Assembly: GCA_963732775.1 (NCBI GenBank)
Contig: CAVTAR010000003.1
Coordinates: forward strand, 496,001 to 560,000
Source: CAVRQM01 sp963732775
Lineage (GTDB): Bacteria > Pseudomonadota > Alphaproteobacteria > Acetobacterales > Acetobacteraceae
Reading direction: 5' to 3'
Length of the DNA stretch: 64,000 bases
Under the pieces are notes generated by a model. The model was given only the letters and a program-made list of their open reading frames with translations, was not told the DNA's origin and did not search any database. This document shows positions 39,823 through 48,812 of the stretch, one piece after another (the stretch's first letter is position 1; every line of letters starts with the position of its first letter). The position numbers were made by a program, and so were the translations under genes.

Positions 39823-40398
39823 CTAGGGCGTGCGGGTCAGCGGCAGCGTGAGCACGCTCGCCCTCAGGTTGGCGCCGCTCGCGTTCCGCAAGATCGCGTT
39901 CCATGACTCCTCCGCCGATGCGATGAGACCACGCTCCTCGGTGAACATAAGCACGGCACGGGTCGTCGCCATCACGACCGGCTGGGAAAATCGCTCGCGT
40001 CGGATCAGTTTGGGGACGCCCTCGTCCTCATAGATTACCAGGGCCGCTCCAGACAGGTGCGGCAACGCATCGACGAGCCAGTCGCGGATCGCCCGCTCGC
40101 CAGCCCCGCGCAAGCGAAAGCGCGGATCGGCGATGCGGGCAAGCCGATACGCCTCCCCCACCTCCCTCACTGCCACCTCAAACGGGTGAATGCTGCCCGC
40201 TGCCTGCCCTGCGTCGAGCCACGCGGCGATGTCCAGTGCCCATGGCCTCGTCCGGTCGCTCGCGGCCTCATGGCCGACCACGTCCATGACGACCACTCGG
40301 CCGAGCGCGTTCAACAGCGTCAGGTGGCCAGCCGCCGCGAGGTGGATCAGCGGCGAGGCATCCGGCACGACCACCACCGGCGACGCATCAGGGCTCAT
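39823..40398 (-). CDS. PIN-domain (DUF3368-like) ribonuclease, possible toxin
   Basis: 191 residues from ATG 40398 (an in-frame ATG at 40410 adds four). VVVVPDASPLIHLAAAGHLT is the typical PIN opening with the first acidic residue, followed by AYRLARIADPRFRLRGAGER and ALVIYEDEGVPKLIRRE, where later acidic residues sit. PIN proteins of this type are usually RNase toxins. The small HTH partner follows it, the reverse of the usual antitoxin-first order. Confidence 0.72.
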   Translation of the reverse strand: MSPDASPVVVVPDASPLIHLAAAGHLTLLNALGRVVVMDVVGHEAASDRTRPWALDIAAWLDAGQAAGSIHPFEVAVREVGEAYRLARIADPRFRLRGAGERAIRDWLVDALPHLSGAALVIYEDEGVPKLIRRERFSQPVVMATTRAVLMFTEERGLIASAEESWNAILRNASGANLRASVLTLPLTRTP

Positions 40399-40435
40399 CC
40401 TGGCTTGCATTGACGGCAAGCGCGGTGATCCCGCC

Positions 40436-40771
40436 CTACCCCCGCCAGAACGCCACCACGATCCCGCCCGCCACGATGAGCGCCCCACCCGCCATCACCG
40501 GCACGCTCGGCGACACGCCGAAGAACACCGCGTTCACCACCTGCGCCACCACGAAGAACAGCGCCACGTACACGCCCAGCAGCCGCCCGAAATCCCACGG
40601 CGGCAGGTTCACCACCACGCCGTAGGCGAACAGCACCGCCGCCCCCAGCGCCAGGAACCCGACGCGCATCGCGAGCGAGCGCCCGTGCAGCCCGGTGCGC
40701 ACCAGCGCGTCGCCGCCCACCTCGAGCGCGGCCGACACCGTCAGCAGCAGCAGCGCGGCGGCCATCGGCAT
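40436..40771 (-). CDS. small four-helix membrane protein (SMR/DMT-like)
   Basis: 111 residues, four hydrophobic segments: MAAALLLLTVSAALEVGGDA with a membrane Glu as in SMR transporters, LGAAVLFAYGVVVNLPPW, LLGVYVALFFVVAQVVNAVF and MAGGALIVAGGIVVAFW. It may be a small drug/metabolite transporter. ATG 40771 overlaps the preceding USP-like stop by one base (TGATG). Confidence 0.75.
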   Translation of the reverse strand: MPMAAALLLLTVSAALEVGGDALVRTGLHGRSLAMRVGFLALGAAVLFAYGVVVNLPPWDFGRLLGVYVALFFVVAQVVNAVFFGVSPSVPVMAGGALIVAGGIVVAFWRG

Positions 40772-41196
40772 CAGGCATCCACCACCAGATGCACCGGCAC
40801 ACGGGCCCGGCGGCGCACGCGGTACGGCTCCTGCGACCAGGAGAACTCCGCTGCCAGCCACGATCGCGGCGGGTCGGCCGCCATGACGATCGCGTCGTGC
40901 CGCCCCCGCTCCGCCTCGCGCGCGATCCGCGCCGCCGCGTTGCGCGTGCCCACCACCTGCCCCGAAGCCGCCAGCCCCCGCGCGCGCAGGCGGTTGACCG
41001 CCTCGGCCACGTACGCGCGCTGCGCATCCAGTTCGCGCCGCGACGGCATCAGCCACGGGTTGGGGAAGCCGAACGCACTGCCCCACACCCGCGCAATCGA
41101 CAGCACCGCCACCTCGGCCGCGTGCGGCGTGGCGAGCGAGGCGGCGAGCTCGATCACCCCGCGCTCATAGCGACGCCCCTCGGAGGCCAGCAGCAA
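40771..41196 (-). CDS. universal-stress-protein-like protein
   Basis: About 141 residues. A UspA-like alpha/beta sandwich is suggested by RRLLLASEGRRYERGVIELA, EVAVLSIARVWG, ELDAQRAYVAEAVNRLRARG, AARIAREAERGRHDAIVMAA and the last strand VPVHLVV. The start is uncertain: the frame is open far upstream through the permease gene, and TTG 41196 is the first sensible start after that gene's stop. It is coupled to the small membrane protein downstream and to the APC permease upstream. Confidence 0.7.
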   Translation of the reverse strand: MLLASEGRRYERGVIELAASLATPHAAEVAVLSIARVWGSAFGFPNPWLMPSRRELDAQRAYVAEAVNRLRARGLAASGQVVGTRNAAARIAREAERGRHDAIVMAADPPRSWLAAEFSWSQEPYRVRRRARVPVHLVVDA

Positions 41197-41225
41197 CCGC
41201 CGGATCGGCGCCGGCCCGCTTGCGC

Positions 41226-42773
41226 TCAGTCGCCGAGCCCCGGCTGTGCCACGGCCCCGCCCCGCAGCGCCCGGCGCGCCACCATCGGGTCCTCGATGAA
41301 GCGGCGATAGCCGTAAAACGGCAGGTAGCAGAACAGCACCGCCCAGCCGGCCCAGTAGTAGATGCGCTGGTCGCCGATCTTCGAATACACCAGGCCACCA
41401 TACAGCCAGATCACGAAGTACAGCGCCGCCATGGCGAGCGCCACCCACTTCATGAACTCCGGCAGCCGGAACGGCCGGCGGGCGTTCGGCTGGTCCTGGC
41501 GCAGCAGGAAGTAGCCGATCAGCACCGGGATGAACGACGCCGTGTAGCCGACATTGCTGAACGTGTAGATCTCGGTGGCGCCCCCCGCCAGCACCACCAG
41601 CAGCGAGCACGCCACGTTGAACGCCATCGCATTGCCCGGCACGCCATGCGCGTTCAGCCGCTGGAACCAGCGCGGGAACTCGCCGTCGAGCGACATCTGG
41701 TACAGCGCCCGCCCCGACCCCATGATGGCGTTCAGCGCCGACAGCGCGAGCGCGATGACCAGCATGGCCGCAATCGCCCAGCCGACCACGCCGCCCAGCA
41801 CGCTCGGGAACAGCTTGTCGGCGAAGCGCACGAAGATGGTGTTCGGGTCCGACAGCGCCGTGTCCGACAGCGCCTTGGCCCCCAGCACGGCCACGAAGCC
41901 GATCGGGATCAGCGTGTAGATGAACACGCCGTAGCCGCCCTCGAGGTTGAGCGCGACCTTCGCGTCACGGTCGGGGTGGGCGCACTCGCCGACGTAGCAG
42001 GCCGCCGCCTCCATCGCGATCACGTTCCAGGTCAGCAGGAACGAGTAGCCGAGATAGACCGACAGCCAGCCGTAGCCGTTCATGCCGGTGAAGAAGCCGC
42101 TGCCGTCGAGGTGGTGGAAGCCCGACAGCTCGCCCCAGTTCACGGCACTCGGCACGAACAGCCAGGCGACCGCGATGAAGGTCAGCGGGATCATCGCCAG
42201 CACCGCCAGCAGGCCGGCGAACCCGGCGCCGAAACGGATGCCGCGCAGCGTCGGGTACAGGAACGCCAGGATGCCGACGACGGAGATGGCGAGCGTCGAC
42301 CAGGCGATGGGCGTATGGATCGGCGTGAACCCGGCGGTGGTGTTGAAGCCGAACCGGTCGGCCAGGTACAGCGACGCCAGGATCATGTTCAGCGGCGCCA
42401 CCGGGAACCAGCCGAGCCAGTACATCCAGGCGGTAAGGCCGTTGATGTGCTTGGCCAGCCCCGGCCAGCGGTTCCGGTAAGCGGGATAGGCATACGACGG
42501 CGCGCCCCCGGTGCGGTCCGGCATCATCGCCGCGAGTTCGGCCAGGAACAGGCACAGCAGCCATCCGGTGATCGTCACCGCCACGGTGATCGGGATGGCG
42601 GCGGCACCCAGCGTCGTCACCATCACCGGCGCGATGCCGGTGACGAGGATGGTGCCGGCCAGTCCGATCACGAAGCAGCCGAGCCAGCCGGTCTCGCGCT
42701 TCAGCTCGTGGGTGCTGTAGGCCACCTCGCCGGCGGTGAGATTGGCCGCACCCGTGCCTCGCGTGTCGCTCAT
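41226..42773 (-). CDS. APC-family amino-acid permease
   Basis: 515 residues with about twelve membrane segments. ATG 42773 has GGGAG 7 nt upstream; an open extension to 42869 is unconserved. The first helix ETGWLGCFVIGLAGTILVTG and the MAAMLVIALALSALNAIMGS-like region (here AIAAMLVIALALSALN) followed by GRALYQMSLDGEFPRWFQRL are typical of APC amino-acid/polyamine transporters. It is the first gene of a leftward trio with the USP-like and small membrane proteins. Confidence 0.92.
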   Translation of the reverse strand: MSDTRGTGAANLTAGEVAYSTHELKRETGWLGCFVIGLAGTILVTGIAPVMVTTLGAAAIPITVAVTITGWLLCLFLAELAAMMPDRTGGAPSYAYPAYRNRWPGLAKHINGLTAWMYWLGWFPVAPLNMILASLYLADRFGFNTTAGFTPIHTPIAWSTLAISVVGILAFLYPTLRGIRFGAGFAGLLAVLAMIPLTFIAVAWLFVPSAVNWGELSGFHHLDGSGFFTGMNGYGWLSVYLGYSFLLTWNVIAMEAAACYVGECAHPDRDAKVALNLEGGYGVFIYTLIPIGFVAVLGAKALSDTALSDPNTIFVRFADKLFPSVLGGVVGWAIAAMLVIALALSALNAIMGSGRALYQMSLDGEFPRWFQRLNAHGVPGNAMAFNVACSLLVVLAGGATEIYTFSNVGYTASFIPVLIGYFLLRQDQPNARRPFRLPEFMKWVALAMAALYFVIWLYGGLVYSKIGDQRIYYWAGWAVLFCYLPFYGYRRFIEDPMVARRALRGGAVAQPGLGD

Positions 42774-42930
42774 GCCGAAACTCCCACGTGGCGGTTTCCT
42801 TTCCAGACAGGAAACCAGCCTTCGTGGCAGGACACAAGCGTCTCGTGCGTCGCGCCAGCAGGAAGTCAAGAGCGCCGCGGCCGCGCTCCAGGCAAGGCAG
42901 GCATCCGGCGCAGGCCGGTCTGGAAACCGC

Positions 42931-43170
42931 TCAGCCGAACGGTCGCCGCGCCCGGCGATGGCCGGCGATCCACCGCAGCCCGTAGCCGAGCACCAGCGCG
43001 CCCAGCAGCGCCGCCCCGGGCCGCGCGCGGGCGCGTTCGGACACGCGGTACAGCGCCGCCTCGACCGGCGCGACCGCGTTCAACGCGGCCGGTATCACCT
43101 GCTGGTCGAAATATTCCTTCAGCGGCGACGGGCGGGGCGGCCTGTCGAGCATGTACGTCTTGCTGACCAT
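42931..43170 (-). CDS. small conserved-looking protein of unknown function
   Basis: 79 residues. AGGAG lies 6 nt before ATG 43170, which supports translation. The N-terminus is polar (MVSKTYMLDRPPRPSPLKEY), followed by an amphipathic helix and one hydrophobic segment PGAALLGALVLGYGLRWIAG, then RRARRPFG. The layout resembles small membrane-tethered DUF3618-like proteins. It is divergent from the YdeP-like gene. Confidence 0.6.
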   Translation of the reverse strand: MVSKTYMLDRPPRPSPLKEYFDQQVIPAALNAVAPVEAALYRVSERARARPGAALLGALVLGYGLRWIAGHRRARRPFG

Positions 43171-43291
43171 CGGGTTCTCCTGCGGGATCGACGGACAACT
43201 CCGCCCCGTCACCCTGGTTGCCGCCGCGCACGGAACCGGCGCGTCGCCACCCTGTTCAGGCCGCATACCCTCGCCGCCACGGAGTCGGGCC

Positions 43292-45592
43292 ATGCATCGT
43301 CGCCAGTCGTTCAAGCCATACGAGGCGCCGGCCGGCGGCTGGGGCTCTGCCAGGTCGCTCGCCGGAATCCTCAGCCGCGAGGGGGTGCTGGCCAGCGGTA
43401 GCCTGGCGCTGACCCGCCAGAACAAGCCGGACGGCTTCCAGTGCGTGAGCTGCTCGTGGTCGAAGCCTGCCCACCCGCTGCCGTTCGAGTTCTGCGAGAA
43501 CGGCGCCAAGGCGACGGCGTGGGAGATCACCAGCCACCGCTGCACGCCGGAGTTCATGGCGCGCCACACCGTCGCCGAGATGCTCGGCTGGTCCGACTAT
43601 GCGCTGGAGCAGGCCGGCCGGATCACCCAGCCGATGCGCTACGACGATGCGAGCGACACCTATGTGCCGGTGTCGTGGGACGCGGCCTTCGCCGAGATCG
43701 GCCGCGAGTTGCGTGCCGTCCGGGCCCGCGACCCGAAGCGCACGGTGTTCTACTCCTCGGGCCGCACCTCGCTCGAGGCGAGCTACATGTACGGCCTGCT
43801 CGCGCGCATGTACGGCAACAACAACCTGCCCGACAGCTCGAACATGTGCCACGAGACCACCTCGGTGGCGCTGCCGATCAGCATCGGCGTGCCGGTCGGC
43901 ACCGTCACGCTCGACGACTTCGCGCATACCGACTGCATCCTGAGCTTCGGCCAGAACGTCGGCAGCAACGCGCCGCGCATGTTGCACCCGCTGCAGGAGG
44001 CGGCGCGGCGCGGCTGCGCCATCATCACCTACAACCCGCTGCGCGAGCGCGGCTGGGAGCGGTTCACCAACCCGCAGGCGCCGTCCGAGATGCTGAGCGG
44101 CAGCGAGACGCAGATCAGCTCGCAGTACCATCAGGTGAAGGCCGGCGGCGACCTCGGCGCGCTGACCGGCATCTGCAAGGCGGTGTTCGCGCTCGACGCC
44201 GCCGCCCGTGCCGCCGGCCGGCCGCCGGTGCTGGACGACGCCTTCATCGCCGAGCACACGCTCGGCCTCGACGCCTTCCGGGACTGGGCCGAGAAATGGG
44301 AATGGGACGAGCTGGAGCGCCGCTCCGGCCTGCCCCGGGCCGCCATGGAGGCGACCGCGGAGGTGTATGCCCGCAGCCATGCCGCGATGGCGATCTACGG
44401 CATGGGCCTGACGCAGCACCGGGCCGGGGTCGAGACGGTGCAGATGGTGGTGAACCTGCTGCTGCTGCGCGGCAATTTCGGCAAGCCGGGCGCCGGCATC
44501 TGCCCGGTGCGCGGCCACTCGAACGTGCAGGGTCAGCGTACCGTCGGGATCTCCGAGAAGCCGGAACTGGTGCCGCTCGACCGGATGGAGCAGCAATTCG
44601 GCACGAAGCTGTGCCGCGAGACCGGGCTCAACACCGTGGAGGCGTGCGAGAAGATCCTCGATGGCGAGATCGACGCCTTCATCCAGTTCGGCGGCAACTT
44701 CGTCCGCGCCATCCCCGACCGCGACCGCATGGAGCCCGCCTGGCGGCGGATGCGGCTGTCGGTGCAGGTCATCACCAAGCTGAACCGCAGCGCGCTGGTG
44801 CACGGCCAGGTCAGCTACATCCTGCCGCCGCTCGGCCGCATCGAGATCGACCGCCAGGCGACCGGCCCGCAGGCGGTGACGATGGAGGACAGCCTCGCCT
44901 GCATCCATGCCGGCCGGGGCGTGCGCGAGCCCGCCTCGCGGCATCTGCTGAGCGAGCCGCGCATCGTCGCCGAGCTGGCCAAGGCGACGCTGCCGCCCAT
45001 CCCGCAGCTCGACTGGGATGCCTGGGTCGGCGACTACCGGCTGATCCGGGCCGCCATCGCCGAGAGCTACCCCGCCGACTTCCACGACTTCGAGGCGCGG
45101 ATGTGGCAGCCGGGCGGCTTCCATCGCGTGCTGAAGGCGCGCGACCGCATCTGGGCGACGAAGACCGGCCGCGCCAACATCATCACCCCGCGCGGGCTCG
45201 ACGAGGACCTCGACATGCCCGAGACCGGCCACGACGTGCTGCGCATGATCACGCTGCGCAGCAACGACCAGTTCAACACCACCGTCTACGGCTACGACGA
45301 CCGGTTCCGCGGCATCAAGGGCACGCGGATGGTGGTGCTGATGCACCGCGATGACATCGCGCGGCTGAACCTCGCCGAGGGCGAGGACGTGACGATCGCC
45401 ACCTCGTCGTCCGACAATTTCCGCCGCGAGATGCGCGGCTTCCGGGTCACGCCCTACGACATCCCGGTGGGCTGCGTGGGCACCTACTACCCGGAGGCGA
45501 ACAGCCTGATCCCGGTCTGGCACTATGCCGAGGGCAGCAAGACGCCCGCGGCCAAGTCGGTCCCGGTCACGCTGCGGCGCGAGGCGGCCTGA
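43292..45592 (+). CDS. FdhF/YdeP-family molybdopterin oxidoreductase
   Basis: 766 residues. ATG 43292 has GGAG 8 nt upstream. This is the YdeP branch of formate-dehydrogenase-like enzymes, bis-MGD dependent and linked in E. coli to acid resistance. FQCVSCSWSKPAHPLPFEFC is the N-terminal Cys region, SGRTSLEASYMYGLLARMYG and NLPDSSNMCHETTSVALPIS the cofactor region, GMGLTQHRAGVETVQMVVNL and LLRGNFGKPGAGICPVRGHS the core, ending in a cofactor-binding C-terminal domain. No partner subunits are nearby. The natural substrate is not known. Confidence 0.92.
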   Translation: MHRRQSFKPYEAPAGGWGSARSLAGILSREGVLASGSLALTRQNKPDGFQCVSCSWSKPAHPLPFEFCENGAKATAWEITSHRCTPEFMARHTVAEMLGWSDYALEQAGRITQPMRYDDASDTYVPVSWDAAFAEIGRELRAVRARDPKRTVFYSSGRTSLEASYMYGLLARMYGNNNLPDSSNMCHETTSVALPISIGVPVGTVTLDDFAHTDCILSFGQNVGSNAPRMLHPLQEAARRGCAIITYNPLRERGWERFTNPQAPSEMLSGSETQISSQYHQVKAGGDLGALTGICKAVFALDAAARAAGRPPVLDDAFIAEHTLGLDAFRDWAEKWEWDELERRSGLPRAAMEATAEVYARSHAAMAIYGMGLTQHRAGVETVQMVVNLLLLRGNFGKPGAGICPVRGHSNVQGQRTVGISEKPELVPLDRMEQQFGTKLCRETGLNTVEACEKILDGEIDAFIQFGGNFVRAIPDRDRMEPAWRRMRLSVQVITKLNRSALVHGQVSYILPPLGRIEIDRQATGPQAVTMEDSLACIHAGRGVREPASRHLLSEPRIVAELAKATLPPIPQLDWDAWVGDYRLIRAAIAESYPADFHDFEARMWQPGGFHRVLKARDRIWATKTGRANIITPRGLDEDLDMPETGHDVLRMITLRSNDQFNTTVYGYDDRFRGIKGTRMVVLMHRDDIARLNLAEGEDVTIATSSSDNFRREMRGFRVTPYDIPVGCVGTYYPEANSLIPVWHYAEGSKTPAAKSVPVTLRREAA

Positions 45593-45603
45593 AGCCGGTG
45601 TGA

Positions 45604-45635
45604 CCCGGCGCGGCCCGAGCCCGGCGCGGCCTCAG
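45604..45635. repeat. 16-bp tandem repeat, two units
   Basis: CCCGGCGCGGCCCGAG at 45604-45619 and CCCGGCGCGGCCTCAG at 45620-45635, followed by a truncated third CCCGG. It lies between the ends of the YdeP-like gene and the tiny lipoprotein gene and may help termination. Confidence 0.5.
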
Positions 45636-45670
45636 CCCGGTTCACCCGGGCCGGCCGCGCCGTCGCCGGC

Positions 45671-45823
45671 TCAATACGGCCGGATCACCACCGGCGGCGG
45701 CGGCACCGGGCGCACGTAGACCGGGCGGGGGCGCACGACATACGCGGGCTCGACGTAGCAGCCGGTGAGCGGAAGGGCAGCGAGCCCCAGCAGCAGCGCG
45801 AGCCGCACGGCGCGGATGGTCAT
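45671..45823 (-). CDS. tiny lipoprotein, 50 residues
   Basis: Not obvious because of its size. ATG 45823 has GGGGAA about 9 nt upstream. MTIRAVRLALLLGLAALPLT is a clear lipoprotein signal with lipobox LTGC; Cys23 would be the first residue of the mature protein. The rest is CYVEPAYVVRPRPVYVRPVP-PPPVVIRPY, a Pro/Val/Tyr-rich strand. It echoes the Tyr-rich small protein at 21072. It probably sits in the outer membrane; function unknown. Confidence 0.7.
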   Translation of the reverse strand: MTIRAVRLALLLGLAALPLTGCYVEPAYVVRPRPVYVRPVPPPPVVIRPY

Positions 45824-45992
45824 GGCAAGGTTCCCCGTTGGCGCCCGGCAGCGAATCCGCCGGCGTACGACAACGTCGTGCGGCGCGAGCTGTTTCGCCC
45901 GCCACGAAGCGTCTCGCCATGTTACGCATTCTCGCCGGGCCGGCCTCCACGTCGTGGTGGCCGTTCGCCGGCCGCCACCCTATCTTCGCGGC

Positions 45993-46967
45993 ATGTCAGA
46001 CTCTCCTGCCTTCCTCGATAGCGGCCGTCCCGAGGTCCCCGACCTCGTCGTGCCGCGCGGCGTCGTGCCGTTCCACCTGCCGCTGCGCCCGGTGCGCGGG
46101 CGGCTCGTGCGCCTCGGCCGCCTCGCCGACGCCCTGCTGTCGCGCCACGACCACCATCCGGCGGTCCACCGGCTCGCTGGCGAGGCGCTCGCCCTGGTCG
46201 CCTCCCTGGGCGCCGCGCTGAAGTTCCGCGGCTCGTTCAGCCTGCAGGTGAAGGGCGACGGCCCGGTCTCGCTCCTGCTCGCCGACTACACCGAGAGCGG
46301 GGCGTTGCGCTGCCACGCCCGCGCCGAACCGGACAAGCTCGCGGCGCTGCTGGCCGACGACGAGGCGCCGAGCGCGGCCGCGCTGCTGGGCCAGGGCGCC
46401 CTGGCCTTCACCACCGACCAGGGGCCGGACACCGAGCGCTACCAGGGCATCGTCGCGATCGAGGGCGACGACCTGGCGGCCATGGCGCAGAGCTATTTCC
46501 GCACCAGCGAGCAGCTCCGCTGCGACCTCCGGCTCGCCTGCGCCCACACGCCCGCCGGCTGGCGCGCCTCGGCGCTGGTGCTGGAGCAGGTCGCCGGCCT
46601 GGGCGGCGTCGATCCCACGCTCGACGCCGCGGCCCTGGACGATGCCTGGCACACCGCGGTGACGCTGGCCGCCACCGTGACCGACGCGGAACTGCTCGAC
46701 GAGACGCTGCCCGCCGAGACGCTGCTGTGGCGGCTGTTCGGCACGGAGGGCGTGGCCGCCGACCTGCCGCGCGCGCTCGCCTTCGGCTGCCGGTGCTCGC
46801 GCCAGCGCCTGGCCGGCATCCTGGACGGCTTCCCGGTCGACGACCTCGACCACATGGCCGTCGATGGCGCGATCGTCATGACGTGCGAGTTCTGCAACCT
46901 CGACTTCCGCTTCGCGCGGGCCGAGGTGCGCGGCAATGCCGAGGTGGGCGAGGGACCCGGCCGATGA
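45993..46967 (+). CDS. hslO: Hsp33 redox-regulated chaperone
   Basis: 324 residues. Hsp33 holds unfolding proteins under oxidative stress. MSDSPAFLDSGRPEVPDLVV is followed by VVPFHLPLRPVRGRLVRLGR, the substrate-binding core, and the redox switch: C-x-C in FGCRCSRQRLAGILDG and C-x-x-C in VMTCEFCNLDFRF, which bind zinc when reduced. It overlaps the downstream lipoprotein gene by 4 nt (ATGA). Confidence 0.96.
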   Translation: MSDSPAFLDSGRPEVPDLVVPRGVVPFHLPLRPVRGRLVRLGRLADALLSRHDHHPAVHRLAGEALALVASLGAALKFRGSFSLQVKGDGPVSLLLADYTESGALRCHARAEPDKLAALLADDEAPSAAALLGQGALAFTTDQGPDTERYQGIVAIEGDDLAAMAQSYFRTSEQLRCDLRLACAHTPAGWRASALVLEQVAGLGGVDPTLDAAALDDAWHTAVTLAATVTDAELLDETLPAETLLWRLFGTEGVAADLPRALAFGCRCSRQRLAGILDGFPVDDLDHMAVDGAIVMTCEFCNLDFRFARAEVRGNAEVGEGPGR

Positions 46968-47611
46968 AGCGATGGCCGGTTGCGTCGCTGGGGGTCCTGC
47001 TGCTGGCGGCCGCGCTGGCCGGCTGCGGCGAGGACGCGCCGCCCCCGGCAGTGCTGGCGCCGATCGACTACGGCTACCTGACGAAACTGCGCCTGAACGT
47101 GGCCAGCATCGCCGTGGACGACGGCCGCGCGCCGGCCACCGGCGGCCTGGCGCATGTCGAGACGCTGTCGCCCGTGACCCCGTTCGAGGGCCTGCAGAAG
47201 CTCGCCTCCGACCGGCTGGTGGCCAGCGGCAACAGCGGGCAGGCCCGCTTCGTCATCGAGGACGCCTCGATCGTGCAGGGGCCGGGGCGGCTCGACGGCT
47301 CGCTCGCCGTCCGGCTCGACGTGCAGACCTCGGGCGGCACGCAGAGCGGCTTCGCCGAGGCCAAGGTGGTGCGCAGCCAGGGTGGCGGGCCGGACGACCC
47401 GGACGGCGGACGCGGCGCGGCCTACCGCCTGACCAGGGCGATGCTCGACGACATGAACGTCGAGCTCGAATACCAGATCAGGCATCGTCTGCGCGACTAC
47501 CTGCAGGCCACCGAACCGGCCGCGCCCTCGGGGTCTCCGGTGCAGACGCAGGACCTGCCGCCGCCGCCCGGCGTCACGGTGGCGCCGCCCGCGCCGCCGG
47601 CAGGGAGCTAG
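46964..47611 (+). CDS. lipoprotein of unknown function
   Basis: 215 residues. MKRWPVASLGVLLLAAALAG is a lipoprotein signal with lipobox LAGC. The mature part has no domain I recognise; it has a central IEDASIVQGPGRLDGSLAVR strand region, a helix MLDDMNVELEYQIRHRLRDY, and a Pro-rich tail. It is coupled to hslO upstream and precedes the dioxygenase by 5 nt. Confidence 0.8.
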   Translation: MKRWPVASLGVLLLAAALAGCGEDAPPPAVLAPIDYGYLTKLRLNVASIAVDDGRAPATGGLAHVETLSPVTPFEGLQKLASDRLVASGNSGQARFVIEDASIVQGPGRLDGSLAVRLDVQTSGGTQSGFAEAKVVRSQGGGPDDPDGGRGAAYRLTRAMLDDMNVELEYQIRHRLRDYLQATEPAAPSGSPVQTQDLPPPPGVTVAPPAPPAGS

Positions 47612-47616
47612 CGCCG

Positions 47617-48393
47617 ATGCTGCCATCGCTGTTCGTCAGCCACGGCGCGCCCACGCTGGCGCTGCACGACGCCCCGGCCCGGCGGTTCCTGCTGGGGCTC
47701 GGCGCCTCGCTGCCCCGGCCGCGCGCCATCATCGCGGTGACCGCGCATTGGGAAACCGCACGGCCCGCCCTGGGCGGCGCAGCGCACCCCGCGACGATCC
47801 ACGATTTCGGCCGCTTCGACGACGCGCTGTTCCAGCTCCGCTATCCCGCGCCGGGCGACCCAGCGCTCGCCGAACGCGCCGCCGGGCTGCTGCGCGCGGC
47901 CGGGCTCGCGGTCGCCGTGGACCCGGCGCACGGCCTCGACCACGGCGTCTGGGTGCCGTTGCTGCTGATGTATCCCGAGGCCGACATCCCCGTCGTGCCG
48001 ATGGCCGTGCAGCCCGGCGCCGACCCCGCGCACCATGCCCGCCTCGGCCAGGCGCTGGCGGCGTTGCGGGCGGAGGACGTGCTGGTGCTGGGCTCCGGCA
48101 GCTTCACCCACGACCTGCGCCGCATCCGGTTCCGCGGGCCGGAGCCGGACGAGCCGCAGGACGTGCGCGACTTCGCCGATTGGTTCGACGCGGCGTTGGC
48201 CGACGGCCGGACCGACGACCTGCTCGCCTATCGCAGCCGCGCCCCGCACGCGGCGCAGAACCATCCGACGGAGGAGCACCTGCTCCCGCTCTACGTGGCG
48301 ATGGGCGCCGGCGGATCGGCGGCCCGGACGGAGCGGCTCCACAGCAGCAGCACGTTCGGGGTATTGCGGATGGACGCGTACGCCTTTCACTGA
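47617..48393 (+). CDS. DODA-type extradiol dioxygenase
   Basis: 258 residues, class III extradiol ring-cleaving dioxygenase family (LigB fold, DOPA 4,5-dioxygenase branch). Metal and catalytic residues are visible: LFVSHGAPTLALHDAPARRF, AVTAHWETARP, HDFGRFDDALFQLRYPAPGD and HGLDHGVWVPLLLMYPEADI, with NHPTEEHLLPLYVAMGAGG at the end. It probably opens a catechol ring; the substrate is unknown. It is the last gene of hslO-lipoprotein-dioxygenase. Confidence 0.93.
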   Translation: MLPSLFVSHGAPTLALHDAPARRFLLGLGASLPRPRAIIAVTAHWETARPALGGAAHPATIHDFGRFDDALFQLRYPAPGDPALAERAAGLLRAAGLAVAVDPAHGLDHGVWVPLLLMYPEADIPVVPMAVQPGADPAHHARLGQALAALRAEDVLVLGSGSFTHDLRRIRFRGPEPDEPQDVRDFADWFDAALADGRTDDLLAYRSRAPHAAQNHPTEEHLLPLYVAMGAGGSAARTERLHSSSTFGVLRMDAYAFH

Positions 48394-48405
48394 GGCATGG
48401 CGAAC

Positions 48406-48783
48406 TCACCGCGCCAGCATCGGCCCGAGCGGCTTGCCGGCAAAGACGTGGACATGGAAGTGCGGCACTTCCTGCCCGGCGTGCTCGCCCATGTTGGCCA
48501 GGATGCGATAGCCGTCGGCCTCGAAGCCCTGCTCGCGCGCGACCCGCCCGACCGCGCGCCAGAAGCCGGCGATCTCGGCCTCGCTGGCCTGGGCGGAGAA
48601 GTCCGCGAGCGAGACGTAGGACGCGCGCGGGATCACCAGTAGGTGCGCCGGCGCCAGCGGATTGATGTCGTGGAACGCCACCGCGTACTCGTCCTCGAAC
48701 ACCCTCCGGCTCGGGATCTGGCCGCGCAGCAGCTTCGCGAACACGTTGCCGTCGTCGTAGTCGCCGAGACCGGGTACGGGCAT
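48406..48783 (-). CDS. HIT-family protein
   Basis: 125 residues. AGGAGG lies 6 nt before ATG 48783. DDGNVFAKLLRGQIPSRRVF opens the fold and HFHVHVFAG is the histidine triad; the second residues of each pair coordinate the alpha-phosphate. It is a nucleotide hydrolase/transferase of the HINT group. It follows the phosphoesterase gene by about 29 nt. Confidence 0.94.
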   Translation of the reverse strand: MPVPGLGDYDDGNVFAKLLRGQIPSRRVFEDEYAVAFHDINPLAPAHLLVIPRASYVSLADFSAQASEAEIAGFWRAVGRVAREQGFEADGYRILANMGEHAGQEVPHFHVHVFAGKPLGPMLAR

Positions 48784-48812
48784 CGCCGCCCTCCTGTTGC
48801 CGCGTGGCGCCT

